A DNA stretch of 64,000 nt, taken from assembly GCF_900115865.1 (NCBI RefSeq), contig NZ_FOXY01000004.1:1-64000 (forward strand). The letters are read 5' to 3'. The position numbers and the translations under genes are program-made. How positions within the stretch are numbered: position 1 is the first letter of the stretch; each line of letters starts with the position of its first letter. Source of the stretch: Donghicola eburneus. Its GTDB lineage: Bacteria > Pseudomonadota > Alphaproteobacteria > Rhodobacterales > Rhodobacteraceae. The notes below the pieces were generated by a model, which was not told the DNA's origin, did not search any database, and saw only the letters and a list, made by a program, of their open reading frames with translations. Positions 44,514 through 53,700 of the stretch are shown here, one piece after another.

Positions 44514-45437
44514 TTGCGGCGTCATGCCAGAACGGGCTTTGCCGCGCCGCAAACCCAGACGGTGCTCGCGCCAGATGATCAGGCCCCCAGCCGCGATCAC
44601 CACGCAAGATCCGATCAGCATTTGAACGGTCGGGATCTCGTCAAACAGGAAATACCCCATCCCCAGCGCCATGATGATCGCGCTGTAGTCAAACGGCGCG
44701 ACCAACGCCGCTCCGGCAAACCGGTAGGCCGAGGTCATCAGGATTTGCCCCAGCCCTCCTAGCAGCCCCGCCCCGATCAGCAGCCCCAGCGAAATCGGGT
44801 CTGGCATCACCCAACCAAAGGGCGCGGTCAGCAGGGACAGCCCCGTGGTTGTGACTGTGAACCAGAACACAATGGCTGTCGTGTTGTCGATCTCGACCAG
44901 ACGGCGGATCTGGATTTGCGCAAGCGCCCGCGCCACGGCCGAGCACAGCACCAACACAGCGCCCAAGGCCGCACCATCCGCAGCCGTATCCAGCGTCATG
45001 CGCGGCGACAGGACAATCATCACCCCGACAAGACCCAACAGCACCATGGACAGTCGGAACGGCCCCACACGCTCTTTGAGCAGCAGTGCGGCAAAGACCA
45101 CAGTCAGCAGCGGTGCCGCGAACCCGATCGCCGTCACTTCGGGCAAGGGCAGCAAGCCCAGCGCCAGAAAGTTCATGCCCATCGCGCTAGATCCGATCAA
45201 TCCGCGCAGAACGTGGCCAACCGGGCTTTTCACTTTGATGCCGCTGCGCAGACTGCCGCTGATCCACAGCCACGTGAACAAAACCGGCATCGCAAACGCC
45301 GAGCGGAAAAACACCGCTTCGCCCGTCGGCACCACATCCGCTGTTGCTTTCACCATCGCCGCCATAGAGGTAAAGGCGACAACCGAGACAAGTTTGAGCG
45401 TAATGGCCTTAAAAGGCTGGTAAGTTTCGTAGGGCAT
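44508..45437 (-). CDS. EamA/DMT-family transporter
   Basis: A 309-residue ten-helix protein with two EamA domains (~8-145, ~155-290). ADVVPTGEAVFFRSAFAMPVLFTWLW (~33-58) and the GMNFLALGLLPLPEVTAIGFAAPLLTVVFAALLL segment are typical of the RhaT/S-adenosylmethionine-carrier-like DMT group. The last ~20 residues are basic and cytosolic. Not closely similar to the DMT protein at 16305-17198. Substrate unknown. ATG 45437 has AAGG only one base upstream, so a slightly later start is possible. Confidence 0.87.
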   Translation of the reverse strand: MPYETYQPFKAITLKLVSVVAFTSMAAMVKATADVVPTGEAVFFRSAFAMPVLFTWLWISGSLRSGIKVKSPVGHVLRGLIGSSAMGMNFLALGLLPLPEVTAIGFAAPLLTVVFAALLLKERVGPFRLSMVLLGLVGVMIVLSPRMTLDTAADGAALGAVLVLCSAVARALAQIQIRRLVEIDNTTAIVFWFTVTTTGLSLLTAPFGWVMPDPISLGLLIGAGLLGGLGQILMTSAYRFAGAALVAPFDYSAIIMALGMGYFLFDEIPTVQMLIGSCVVIAAGGLIIWREHRLGLRRGKARSGMTPQG

Positions 45438-45703
45438 GCCTTGGCAGTGCGCCTCTTTGACCCATCGGTCAAGCTTTTAGCCATGCGGCCACGGCAAACA
45501 CGCTATTCCAAATCCCCGCGCTCCATGCCCGCCATCGGCATTTTTCGCCGACCTCATGCACATGTTCCCGCCGATCCGGTCACGACTTCGCGCCTTACAA
45601 GTGATTTTCCTGTGATTGAACAATGCCTTATCCCACCACAGATATCCACCAACGCCGAACACCGGCGGATTTGTTTTGTTTAAAAGAAAGAAAGGTTGAG
45701 ATC

Positions 45704-46300
45704 ATGGCTATCAAAACCGCAGCCCTCACTTCGATTATTGCCCTGTCGGCAGCACCTGTTCTGGCTGGCTCGCTGACCCCCCCGCCCACCGAACCCGCGC
45801 CCATCGTGGCACCCGAACCTGTCAGCGTTGATGGCAACTGGACCGGCTTCTACGGCGGTATCCAAGCGGGCGGCGGCAAAGTCGAAACCGACGAAGGCGC
45901 AATCGACATGGACGGCAACGGCGGTCTCGGCGGTGTGCACCTGGGCTATGATTACGACTTCGGAAAATACGTTCTGGGTGCAGGCATTGAATTCGACGCA
46001 GGCAACATCGAACTGGATGACGGCGACGAAACTCTGCAAGACGTCACCCGCCTGAAACTGAAGGCTGGCTATGACATGGGCCAAGGCCTGCCCTACATCA
46101 CCGCCGGTGCAGCGGGCGCCAACTTCGAAGAGGCTGGCTATAACGAAGGCGGCTTTGTCGGTCTCGGCTACGAGCACAAGGTCACCGACAATGTGACCGT
46201 CGGCGGCGAAGTCCTGCGTCACCGCTTTATCGATATGGACGACACCAACACAGACGCTGATGCGACCACCGCTCAGGTTCGGATGTCCTACCGCTTTTAA
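45704..46300 (+). CDS. Small outer-membrane beta-barrel protein
   Basis: A 198-residue secreted protein with a signal peptide at 1-21 (ALTSIIALSAAPVLA-GSL). A Pro-rich linker (PPPTEPAPIVAPEPV, ~24-38) precedes an eight-stranded barrel of the OmpA/opacity-like class: WTGFYGGIQAGGGKVE, GGVHLGYDYDFGKYVLGAGIEF, VTRLKLKAGYDMGQGLPYITAGAAGA, GLGYEHKVTDNVTVGGEVLRHRF, ending in VRMSYRF, the C-terminal aromatic needed for insertion. Strongly acidic. ATG 45704 chosen because it starts the signal peptide. A single gene with a strong terminator. Function unknown beyond membrane structure. Confidence 0.88.
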   Translation: MAIKTAALTSIIALSAAPVLAGSLTPPPTEPAPIVAPEPVSVDGNWTGFYGGIQAGGGKVETDEGAIDMDGNGGLGGVHLGYDYDFGKYVLGAGIEFDAGNIELDDGDETLQDVTRLKLKAGYDMGQGLPYITAGAAGANFEEAGYNEGGFVGLGYEHKVTDNVTVGGEVLRHRFIDMDDTNTDADATTAQVRMSYRF

Positions 46301-46351
46301 CGAGTGAAACGGGTAAGTAACCCACATCCCCAGTAACCCAAGTACGAGTAG

Positions 46352-46383
46352 GCCCCCCGCTTCACCGCGGGGGGCTTTCGTTT
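46352..46383 (+). terminator. Terminator of the barrel-protein gene
   Basis: GCCCCCCGC at 46352-46360 pairs with GCGGGGGGC at 46367-46375, followed by TTTCGTTT. Confidence 0.88.
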
Positions 46384-46399
46384 GGGTCCTCGGACATAG

Positions 46400-46420
46400 A
46401 AAAACCGGCCCGAAGGCCGG
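46400..46420 (-). terminator. Terminator of msrB-msrA
   Basis: On the minus strand CCGGCC and GGCCGG pair around a TTCG tetraloop, followed by TTTTT, 7 bases after the msrA stop. Confidence 0.85.
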
Positions 46421-46427
46421 CTTTCGT

Positions 46428-46937
46428 TCATTCCGCTGCGTCGCGCTTGGGCAGCACCCAGTCGGGCCGCGGGAAATGGCAGGTATAGCCATTCGGAAAC
46501 CGCTCCAGATAATCCTGATGCTCTGGCTCCGCCTCCCAGAAATCGCCGACGGGTTCCACCTCGGTCACAACAGTACCGGGCCAGATGCCGCTGGCATTGA
46601 CGTCTGCGATGGTATCCTCGGCCACGGCCTTCTGCGCATCATCCACATAGTAAATCGCGCTGCGATAGCTCATCCCCAGATCGTTGCCCTGCCGGTTCAG
46701 CGTGGTCGGATCGTGGATCTGGAAGAAAAACTCCAGCAACTGCCGATAGCTGATCACCGCCGGATCGAACAGGATCTCGATCCCCTCGGCATGGGTGCCA
46801 TGGTTGCGGTAGGTCGCGTTCGGCACGTCCCCACCTGTATAGCCGACGCGGGTGGACTCTACCCCGGGCAGTTTGCGGATCAGATCCTGCATCCCCCAGA
46901 AACAGCCGCCCGCCAGAACTGCGCGCTCTTGTGCCAT
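46428..46937 (-). CDS. msrA: Peptide-methionine (S)-S-oxide reductase
   Basis: A 169-residue MsrA repairing the S form of oxidised methionine. The active-site motif GGCFWG is at 10-15, with Cys12 catalytic. [24 protein letters not shown] and [22 protein letters not shown] are family landmarks. ATG 46937 has AAGGAG 7 bases upstream; the earlier frame overlaps msrB and is not conserved. Five bases separate it from msrB, and the pair repairs both methionine sulfoxide stereoisomers. No signal peptide, so cytosolic. Confidence 0.95.
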   Translation of the reverse strand: MAQERAVLAGGCFWGMQDLIRKLPGVESTRVGYTGGDVPNATYRNHGTHAEGIEILFDPAVISYRQLLEFFFQIHDPTTLNRQGNDLGMSYRSAIYYVDDAQKAVAEDTIADVNASGIWPGTVVTEVEPVGDFWEAEPEHQDYLERFPNGYTCHFPRPDWVLPKRDAAE

Positions 46938-46942
46938 ATCTC

Positions 46943-47389
46943 TTACTCCTTCTCGACCAAGGGCACGAAGTCGCCGTACCCTTCGGCCTCCATATCCTCG
47001 AGCGGGACAAACCGTAGCGCCGCCGAGTTGATGCAATACCGTAGCCCACCCTGATCGCGCGGACCATCATCGAACACATGCCCCAAATGGCTGTCGCCAT
47101 AGGTCGACCGCACTTCGGTCCGCACCATGCCATGGGTGGTGTCACGCAATTCCTGAATGAACTCTTCGCTCACGGGGCGGGTAAAGCTCGGCCACCCACA
47201 GCCCGATTCATATTTGGCCGCGGACACGAACAGCGGCTCCCCGCTGACGATATCCACATAGAGGCCCTTTTGCTTGTTCCCCAGATAGCGCCCTGTGCCG
47301 GGCCGTTCCGTGCCGCTCTCTTGGGTCACGTAATAGGCATCAGGCTCCAGCGCAGCGATCACATCGGGGTCACGGGTATACTTGGCCAA
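46943..47389 (-). CDS. msrB: Peptide-methionine (R)-S-oxide reductase
   Basis: A 148-residue MsrB repairing the R form of oxidised methionine. The core is [42 protein letters not shown] and [13 protein letters not shown], whose Cys is catalytic. The CxxC pairs that bind zinc in many MsrB proteins are absent, so this is a zinc-free form. I prefer a TTG start at 47389: AGGAG lies 7 bases upstream and the protein then begins as typical MsrB. The ATG at 47434 would add 15 residues and lacks such a site. Confidence 0.93.
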   Translation of the reverse strand: MAKYTRDPDVIAALEPDAYYVTQESGTERPGTGRYLGNKQKGLYVDIVSGEPLFVSAAKYESGCGWPSFTRPVSEEFIQELRDTTHGMVRTEVRSTYGDSHLGHVFDDGPRDQGGLRYCINSAALRFVPLEDMEAEGYGDFVPLVEKE

Positions 47390-47513
47390 CAGACCACTCC
47401 TCTTTGCTTGGATGTCCCTAATGTGGGGCGCCACAGGCCTTCGGCAAACCCCTATAACATTATCATGACGACGCAGTGAGAGCTCTGGTATCCGCCGCGA
47501 AACAAGGATAGAG

Positions 47514-48545
47514 TCACCCTAGTTGTAAGGCAGCCCACCGCGCTGCATCGGCCACGCCCTCATCGGGGTCGGTAAACAGCGCGGTGGCCACCTCTTTCAG
47601 CGACGCATCCCCTGAATTCCCGATGGCATACAGAACGTTTCGCACGAAGCGATCGCGCCCGATCCGTTTGATCGGACTACCACTGAACCGCTCGCGAAAC
47701 GCCGCATCGTCCAGCGCGGCCAACTCCCGCAATTCCGGCGCCACAGTCCCCTCTCGGGCCGCATAGCGCATGTCACTGGCCGCCACGGCGAACTTGTTCC
47801 ACGGGCACGCCGCCAGACAGTCATCACACCCGTAAATCCGGTTCCCCAAGCGCCCGCGCAGCGCCTCGTCCACCGGCCCCTTATGCTCGATCGTCAGGTA
47901 CGAAATGCACCGCCGCGCATCCATCTGATAGGGCGCAACAAAAGCGTCGGTCGGACAGGCCCGCAAACACCGGTCACAGCGCCCACAATGGTCCACCTCG
48001 GGCTCGTCCACGGGCAAATCCAGTGTCGTAAACACCGACCCGATAAAGAACCAGTTCCCCATCTGCCGACTGACCAGATTGGTGTGCTTGCCCTGCCAAC
48101 CCAAACCCGCCGCCTGCCCCAAAGGCTTCTCCGGCACAGGAGCAGTGTCCACGAACACCTTCACCTCGCCGCCGCCTTCGGCAATCAGCCAGCGCGCCAA
48201 ACGCTTCAGCCGCTTCTTGACCAGATCGTGGTAATCCTTGCCCCGCGCATACACGGAAATCGCCCCGCGATCAGGCAGTCCCACCACGTCCATCGGATTG
48301 TCCTCAGGGGTATAACTCTCGCCCAACACAATCACCGACCGCGCCTCGGGCCACAGCGCAGCAGGATCGCCCCGCCAAGACATCCGCTCTTCCATCCAGC
48401 CCATCTGGCCATGAAAGCCCTGCGCGACAAACGCCTCCAATCGCGCCGGAACCTCCGGCACGTCCCAAGGGCGACACACGCGAACCTCGGAAAATCCCTC
48501 GGCCCGCGCCTGCGCCACCAATCGGGCTTTCAACGCGTCAGTCAT
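47514..48545 (-). CDS. queG: Epoxyqueuosine reductase
   Basis: A 343-residue cobalamin-dependent reductase for the last step of queuosine synthesis in tRNA. The N-terminal catalytic part (~1-170) is DUF1730 ([47 protein letters not shown]). Two [4Fe-4S] clusters follow on [12 protein letters not shown] (~190-201) and [12 protein letters not shown] (~238-249). The C-terminus is a HEAT-like helical repeat that docks the tRNA ([16 protein letters not shown]). ATG 48545 is preferred over the upstream frame, which crosses the intergenic repeat. Other que genes are not in the window. Confidence 0.94.
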   Translation of the reverse strand: MTDALKARLVAQARAEGFSEVRVCRPWDVPEVPARLEAFVAQGFHGQMGWMEERMSWRGDPAALWPEARSVIVLGESYTPEDNPMDVVGLPDRGAISVYARGKDYHDLVKKRLKRLARWLIAEGGGEVKVFVDTAPVPEKPLGQAAGLGWQGKHTNLVSRQMGNWFFIGSVFTTLDLPVDEPEVDHCGRCDRCLRACPTDAFVAPYQMDARRCISYLTIEHKGPVDEALRGRLGNRIYGCDDCLAACPWNKFAVAASDMRYAAREGTVAPELRELAALDDAAFRERFSGSPIKRIGRDRFVRNVLYAIGNSGDASLKEVATALFTDPDEGVADAARWAALQLG

Positions 48546-48548
48546 CTC

Positions 48549-48597
48549 TTTCTTGCCCAAATACCCCGGGGGTGCGGGGGCTGGCCCCCGCGTCGCC
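48549..48597 (-). repeat. Rhodobacteraceae-type intergenic GC repeat, copy 2
   Basis: On the minus strand: a GGGGGCCAGCCCCC hairpin, then GCACCCCCGGGGTATTTGGG and CAAGAAAGAGATGA. Compared with copy 1 it keeps the order hairpin, ACCCC-GG block, GTATTT, purine-rich tail. It lies between the glutathione transferase stop and the queG start, 3 bases before the queG ATG. Confidence 0.65.
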
Positions 48598-48602
48598 ACA
48601 GA

Positions 48603-49268
48603 TCAGAAATCCAGGTCGGAATAATGGGGCGGCTGCGGAAAGCCGGGGATCTGGTCGGCCAGAATGCTCCGGAACGCAGGGCGCGATTTGATCTTCGCGT
48701 ACCAGTCCTTGACGACCTCGCTGCGGTTCCAGTCCACATCACTGATATAGTCCAAAGCGCTCAGATGCGCCGCCGCCGCGAAATCGGCCAAGGTCATGCG
48801 GTCCCCGGCCAGCCAACGGCGATGATCCAAGAGCCACGCCATATAGTCCAAGTGGTACTTGATCTTCTGCGCGCCCATCTTGACCGCTTTGCTGTCCGGA
48901 TAGCCCGATTTCATCAGCTTCTTGTTCACCCGCTCGTACAGCAGGTTCTGCGTGACCTCGGAATGGAACTTGTCGTCGAACCAGCTGACCAACCGGCGCA
49001 CTTCGTAGCGCTCTTCGGGCGAATAGGGCATCAAGGCGGGGTCAGGGTAGACCTCTTCGATATACTCGCAGATGGCCATGCTCTCGGACAGGATTTTGCC
49101 GTTCAAGCGCAGCACAGGCACCTTGCCCGCCGGATTGCGGCGCAGGAAATCGGTGTCCATTTCCCAATAGCGCTCTTCGACCAGCTCGACCTCAATCCGC
49201 TTTTCGGCCAGCACCAGACGGACCTTGCGGCAGAACGGCGAGAGCGGAACATGATAGAGGCGATTCAT
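48603..49268 (-). CDS. Glutathione S-transferase family protein
   Basis: A 221-residue cytosolic GST. The thioredoxin-like N-terminal domain (~1-80) has LYHVPLSPFCRKVRLVLAEKR, whose Ser/Cys region would hold the active residue, and GKVPVLRL plus SESMAICEYIEE for glutathione binding. The helical domain (~90-215) has the hydrophobic N-cap WLAGDRMTLADFAAAAHLSALDY. ATG 49268 with AAGGA upstream gives the correct start. Downstream of mtgA by 56 bases. Substrate unknown. Confidence 0.92.
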   Translation of the reverse strand: MNRLYHVPLSPFCRKVRLVLAEKRIEVELVEERYWEMDTDFLRRNPAGKVPVLRLNGKILSESMAICEYIEEVYPDPALMPYSPEERYEVRRLVSWFDDKFHSEVTQNLLYERVNKKLMKSGYPDSKAVKMGAQKIKYHLDYMAWLLDHRRWLAGDRMTLADFAAAAHLSALDYISDVDWNRSEVVKDWYAKIKSRPAFRSILADQIPGFPQPPHYSDLDF

Positions 49269-49324
49269 AGCGTCCTTCGATCTTGTTGGGAGTTCACCTT
49301 CAATGCCTGTCTCGTGGACCGTTT

Positions 49325-50056
49325 TCAATCCTCGAAACAGGCGGCACGGCCGTCTCTTGCGATAGTCGCCGCTCCATCCGCAATTTGTGAAGCCCGGCGG
49401 GCAACAAACTGGCTGGGATTGGCGGCGTCCCGCTCTTTGGGATTCGGCAAGAGCGCAGCCAGCAAAGCGGCCTCGCGCGCGGTCAAATCCTCTGGCGTGG
49501 TGCCGAAATATGTGCGGGCGGCTGCCTCAACGCCAAAGATACCTTCGTCGAACTCGGCCACGTTCAGGTAGACCTCGACAATCCGGCGTTTGCTCCACGC
49601 CGCCTCGACCAGCGGGGTCATCAGCGCCTCTAGGGCCTTGCGCGTCCAGTTACGCCCCTGCCACAGGTAGACATTCTTGACCACCTGCTGGCTCAGGGTC
49701 GAGGCTCCGCGATTGCCGCCATCCTCAATCGCATCGCGGATGGCCGACATGTCAAAGCCCCAGTGGTTGCAGAAATTCGCATCCTCGGCAGCCACGACAG
49801 AGCGCGCCATCACGGGGGCAATCTCGTCCATCGGGGTCCAGACCCGCTGAATGTCCCCCAACCGCCGCGCCTCGGACCGCATATAGAACCCCTGCGGCAC
49901 GGGCAAAAACGACGGCAGGATCACAGCCAGAGCCACCAACCCGATCACGGCAAACACGCCATAGCGCAGCCACCGCCGCACCCGTTGCCCAAGGCTGACC
50001 TTGGTCTTGCGCGTTGTCTTCCTCTTTGCGGGTTTTTTCTTGGTGCTCTTTGCCAT
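49325..50056 (-). CDS. mtgA: Monofunctional peptidoglycan transglycosylase
   Basis: A 243-residue GT51 enzyme polymerising lipid II into glycan strands. A very basic cytosolic start (~1-28, Lys/Arg-rich) precedes one membrane helix (~33-52). The catalytic Glu lies in VVAAEDANFCNHWGFD (~87-102). GGNRGASTLSQQVVKN and KRRIVEVYLNVAEF carry the other conserved residues, including the second Glu. Length is that of MtgA; no penicillin-binding domain follows. Confidence 0.95.
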   Translation of the reverse strand: MAKSTKKKPAKRKTTRKTKVSLGQRVRRWLRYGVFAVIGLVALAVILPSFLPVPQGFYMRSEARRLGDIQRVWTPMDEIAPVMARSVVAAEDANFCNHWGFDMSAIRDAIEDGGNRGASTLSQQVVKNVYLWQGRNWTRKALEALMTPLVEAAWSKRRIVEVYLNVAEFDEGIFGVEAAARTYFGTTPEDLTAREAALLAALLPNPKERDAANPSQFVARRASQIADGAATIARDGRAACFED

Positions 50057-50151
50057 AAGGTCAGTAAGCCCGCCCCGCCAGAACGGTCAAGGCCCTACGC
50101 CCACCCGCATCAAAGTGATAGCACGCGCCGGACCAAACGCCTGCGCCGAAC

Positions 50152-50628
50152 TCATTGCCCGTCCACAGGCCGCACCCCGTACGCCTGATAGGCATTCTCG
50201 CGGAAATAGGCCTCGGTCCGCTCGGGATGCTTCACATAGCTTGGGGCCAGAATGGGCGTCAGGCGGGTCACGGTCAGTTCGAACACATGGCGCACTTCGA
50301 AACTGCCCGCCATCTCTTGGAGCGGCGCGGACAGCTCTTCGAAATCCGCATCCTCGGGGCTCACGATCCGGCAGGTCCCCTCCATCTTGTGCCCCCGCTG
50401 CAAAAAGATGTCCAAGACGCTGACGCAAACCTGCGCGTTCTGCCGGACGTTCCGCATACTGCGCGGCGAGGCGATCTCGGCGATCAGCAGGCGTTCGGCG
50501 TCATACACCAGAAACATCTCCTTGGGCGACACACTGGGCCGCCCTGCGTCGTCCGATGTCGCCATCCAGCACAGCACCGCGCTATCAATCTCTGCGGCCA
50601 CTTCGGGCGTCAGCAATCCGACCGTCAT
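50152..50628 (-). CDS. Pyridoxamine 5'-phosphate oxidase-family flavoprotein
   Basis: A 158-residue split-barrel protein. VLCWMATSDDAGRPSVSPKEMFLVYDAERLLIAEIASPRSMRNVRQNAQVCVSVLD covers the usual FMN-binding region. Family relatives are putative FMN reductases or oxygenases of unknown role; it is too divergent to be PdxH. ATG 50628 has AAGGGG 6 bases upstream; a TTG 18 bases earlier is weaker. The gene stands alone between mtgA and the gltB terminator. Confidence 0.8.
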   Translation of the reverse strand: MTVGLLTPEVAAEIDSAVLCWMATSDDAGRPSVSPKEMFLVYDAERLLIAEIASPRSMRNVRQNAQVCVSVLDIFLQRGHKMEGTCRIVSPEDADFEELSAPLQEMAGSFEVRHVFELTVTRLTPILAPSYVKHPERTEAYFRENAYQAYGVRPVDGQ

Positions 50629-50649
50629 CCTAATCCCCTTGTTCAAAAA

Positions 50650-50684
50650 TGAAAAAACCCCGCCAACGGTATCGCGGCGGGGTT
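50650..50684 (-). terminator. Terminator of gltD-gltB
   Basis: On the minus strand AACCCCGCC pairs with GGCGGGGTT around an 11-base loop, followed by TTTT. About 24 bases after the gltB stop. Confidence 0.9.
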
Positions 50685-50707
50685 CATTATCTCAAGTGTG
50701 CAGTGCC

Positions 50708-53700
50708 TTACTCGGCGGGGATTGCCTCTTGGCCATCTGCGGTCAGCGGATGCGCCATCTTGTTCAGCATCTCCTTGGGGCAGATCTGCAGGAACTTGGG
50801 CAGGTTCTCTTCCCAGTTCTGCAGGATCTCGCCTGCCTTGCGGCTGCTGGTCTCGGCGTAGTGACGCTCGACCAGGTCTTTCAGCTGAGCAATCCAGTGC
50901 GGGTTCGCCGGAGTGCAGGTGACCAAGGTCTCCATGTTCATGTGCTTTTCAGCGACACCTTCAGGATCCCACAGATAGGCCATACCGCCGGTCATACCCG
51001 CGCCAAAGTTCGCACCGATCGACCCAAGGATCACAGCCACACCGCCGGTCATGTATTCACAACCGTTGCTGCCGCAGCCCTCGATCACCACTTTCGCACC
51101 CGAGTTACGGACGGCGAAACGCTCGCCTGCGCGGCCAGCCGCAAACAGGTAGCCGTCGGTCGCACCGTACAGAACGGTGTTGCCGATGATGGTGTTGTCA
51201 GCGGCGACCAGCGGGCTTTCCATCGGGGGACGAACCACAACGGTACCGCCCGACAGACCCTTGCCAACATAGTCGTTGGCATCGCCAGACACTTCGATCT
51301 TCAGACCGGGCGCTGCGAACGCACCCAAGGCCTGACCCGCCGAACCGCGCAGTTTCACGGTCAGGTGGTCCGCCTGCAGGCTATTGCGCATGCCGAACCG
51401 ACGCACGATGTGGCTCGAGGTGCGGGTGCCGACGGTACGGTGCGTGTTCTGCACCGCATAGCTCAGCTGCATCTTCTCGCCATCTTCAAGGAAGCGTGCC
51501 GCGTCCTTGACGATTTCCGCGTCCAGAGTATCCGGCACAGCGTTGCGCGGACGGTTGCGGTCGTACTCGATCTGCTCCGAGCCATCGACAGTGATGAGCA
51601 GCGGGTTCAGGTCCAGATCATCCAGGTGCGCCGAACCACGGCTGACCTGGCTCAGCAGGTCCGCGCGGCCGATCACGTCGTCCAGCGAACGGGCACCGAT
51701 CGATGCCAGAATCTCGCGAACTTCCTGAGCGTAGAAGGTGATCAGGTTCACAACCTTGTCCGCGTTGCCGGTGAATTTCGCACGCAGGTCTTCGTCCTGA
51801 GTACAGACACCAACGGGGCAGGTGTTCGACTGACACTGACGCACCATGATACAGCCCATCGCGATCAGAGCCGCGGTGCCGATGCCGTACTCTTCGGCAC
51901 CCATCATCGCAGCCATGACGATGTCACGACCGGTGCGCAGGCCACCGTCGGTCCGCAGGGTCACGCGACCACGCAGGTGGTTCATTGCCAGAACCTGATG
52001 CGCTTCGGTCAGACCCATTTCCCACGGCAGGCCGCAGTATTTGATCGAGGTCGCAGGCGATGCACCGGTACCACCGTTGTGGCCCGAAATCAGGATCACG
52101 TCCGCCTTCGCCTTGGCAACACCAGCGGCGATGGTGCCAACGCCCGACGACGCCACCAGCTTCACGGTGACCTTACAACGCGGGTTGATCTGCTTCAGGT
52201 CGTAGATCAGCTGCGCGAGGTCCTCGATCGAGTAGATATCGTGGTGCGGCGGCGGCGAAATCAGGGTCACACCCTTGGTCGAGTGGCGCAGACGGGCGAT
52301 CAGGTCGGTGACCTTCATGCCGGGCAGCTGACCACCTTCACCGGGCTTCGCGCCCTGTGCGACCTTGATCTCCAGTTCTTCACACTGGTTCAGGTATTCG
52401 GCGGTCACACCGAAACGACCAGAGGCCACCTGTTTGATCTTGGCCGACGGGTTGTCGCCGTTGGGCTCGGGGTGGAAGTGTGCGGGATCTTCGCCGCCCT
52501 CACCCGAATCCGACTTCGCGCCGATACGGTTCATCGCAACGTTCAGGGTCTTGTGCGCTTCGGGCGACAGAGCGCCCAGCGACATACCGGGGGTCACGAA
52601 ACGCTTGCGGATCGAGGTGATCGATTCAACTTCTTCCAGCGGGATCGCTTTGCCCAAGGGCTTGATGTCCAACAGGTCGCGCAGGTGGATCGGCGGGTTC
52701 GCTTTCATCAGCGCCGAGTACTGCTTCCACAGCTCGAACGATCCACGGTCACAGGCCGACTGCAGCAGGTGCATGTTGTTTGCACCCCAAGCGTGGGTCT
52801 CGCCCTGACGACGCGACTTGTAGAAACCACCGATCGGCAGCACGTCACGGTTCGACTTGAAGCCCGCCGCGTGCACGTCTTCGGCCTTTTTCTGGATGCC
52901 AGAAACACCGATACCCGAAATGCGGCTGATCAGGCCGGGGAAGTATTCGGCACACATGGCGCGCGACAGACCCACAGCTTCGAAGTTCAGACCACCACGG
53001 TAGGACGAAATCACCGAGATACCCATCTTTGCCATGATCTTGAGCAGACCCTGATCGATGGCGTCGCGGTAACGGCTGACGTTCTCGGTCAGGCTGCCTT
53101 CCAGCAGGCCACGCTCGATACGGTCGGCCAGCGAATCTTCGGCCAGATAGGGGTTCACAGTGGTCGCACCACAGCCCACCAGCACGGCAAAGTAGTGGGG
53201 GTCCACACACTCGGCCGAACGCACGTTCAGGCTGCAGAAGGTCCGCAGACCCTTGCGCGTCAGGTGGCTGTGCACCGCGCTGGTCGCCAGAATCATCGGC
53301 ATGCCGACTTTATCTGCGCTCAGCTTGTGGTCGGTCAGGATGATGTGGCCTGCACCCGAACGTACCGCGTCCTCGGCTTCGGCGCGAATACGCTCCAGCT
53401 CGCCGCGCAGGTCTGCGCCGGGAGCAAAGGTACAGTCGATCTCGACCAGCGTCGCGTTGAAGTGGTTCTGCAGTTCAGTCCACTGCGCGTTGCCGACAAA
53501 GGGGCTGTCCAGCACCAGAATCTCGGTCTGCGACGAGGACTCGTCCAGAACATTCTTCAGATTGCCGAAACGGGTCTTCAGCGACATCACGCGGAATTCG
53601 CGCAGCGAGTCGATCGGCGGGTTGGTCACCTGGCTGAAGTTCTGGCGGAAGTAGTGGCTCAGGGGGCGATACTTGGCCGACAGAACAGCCGAAGGAGTAT

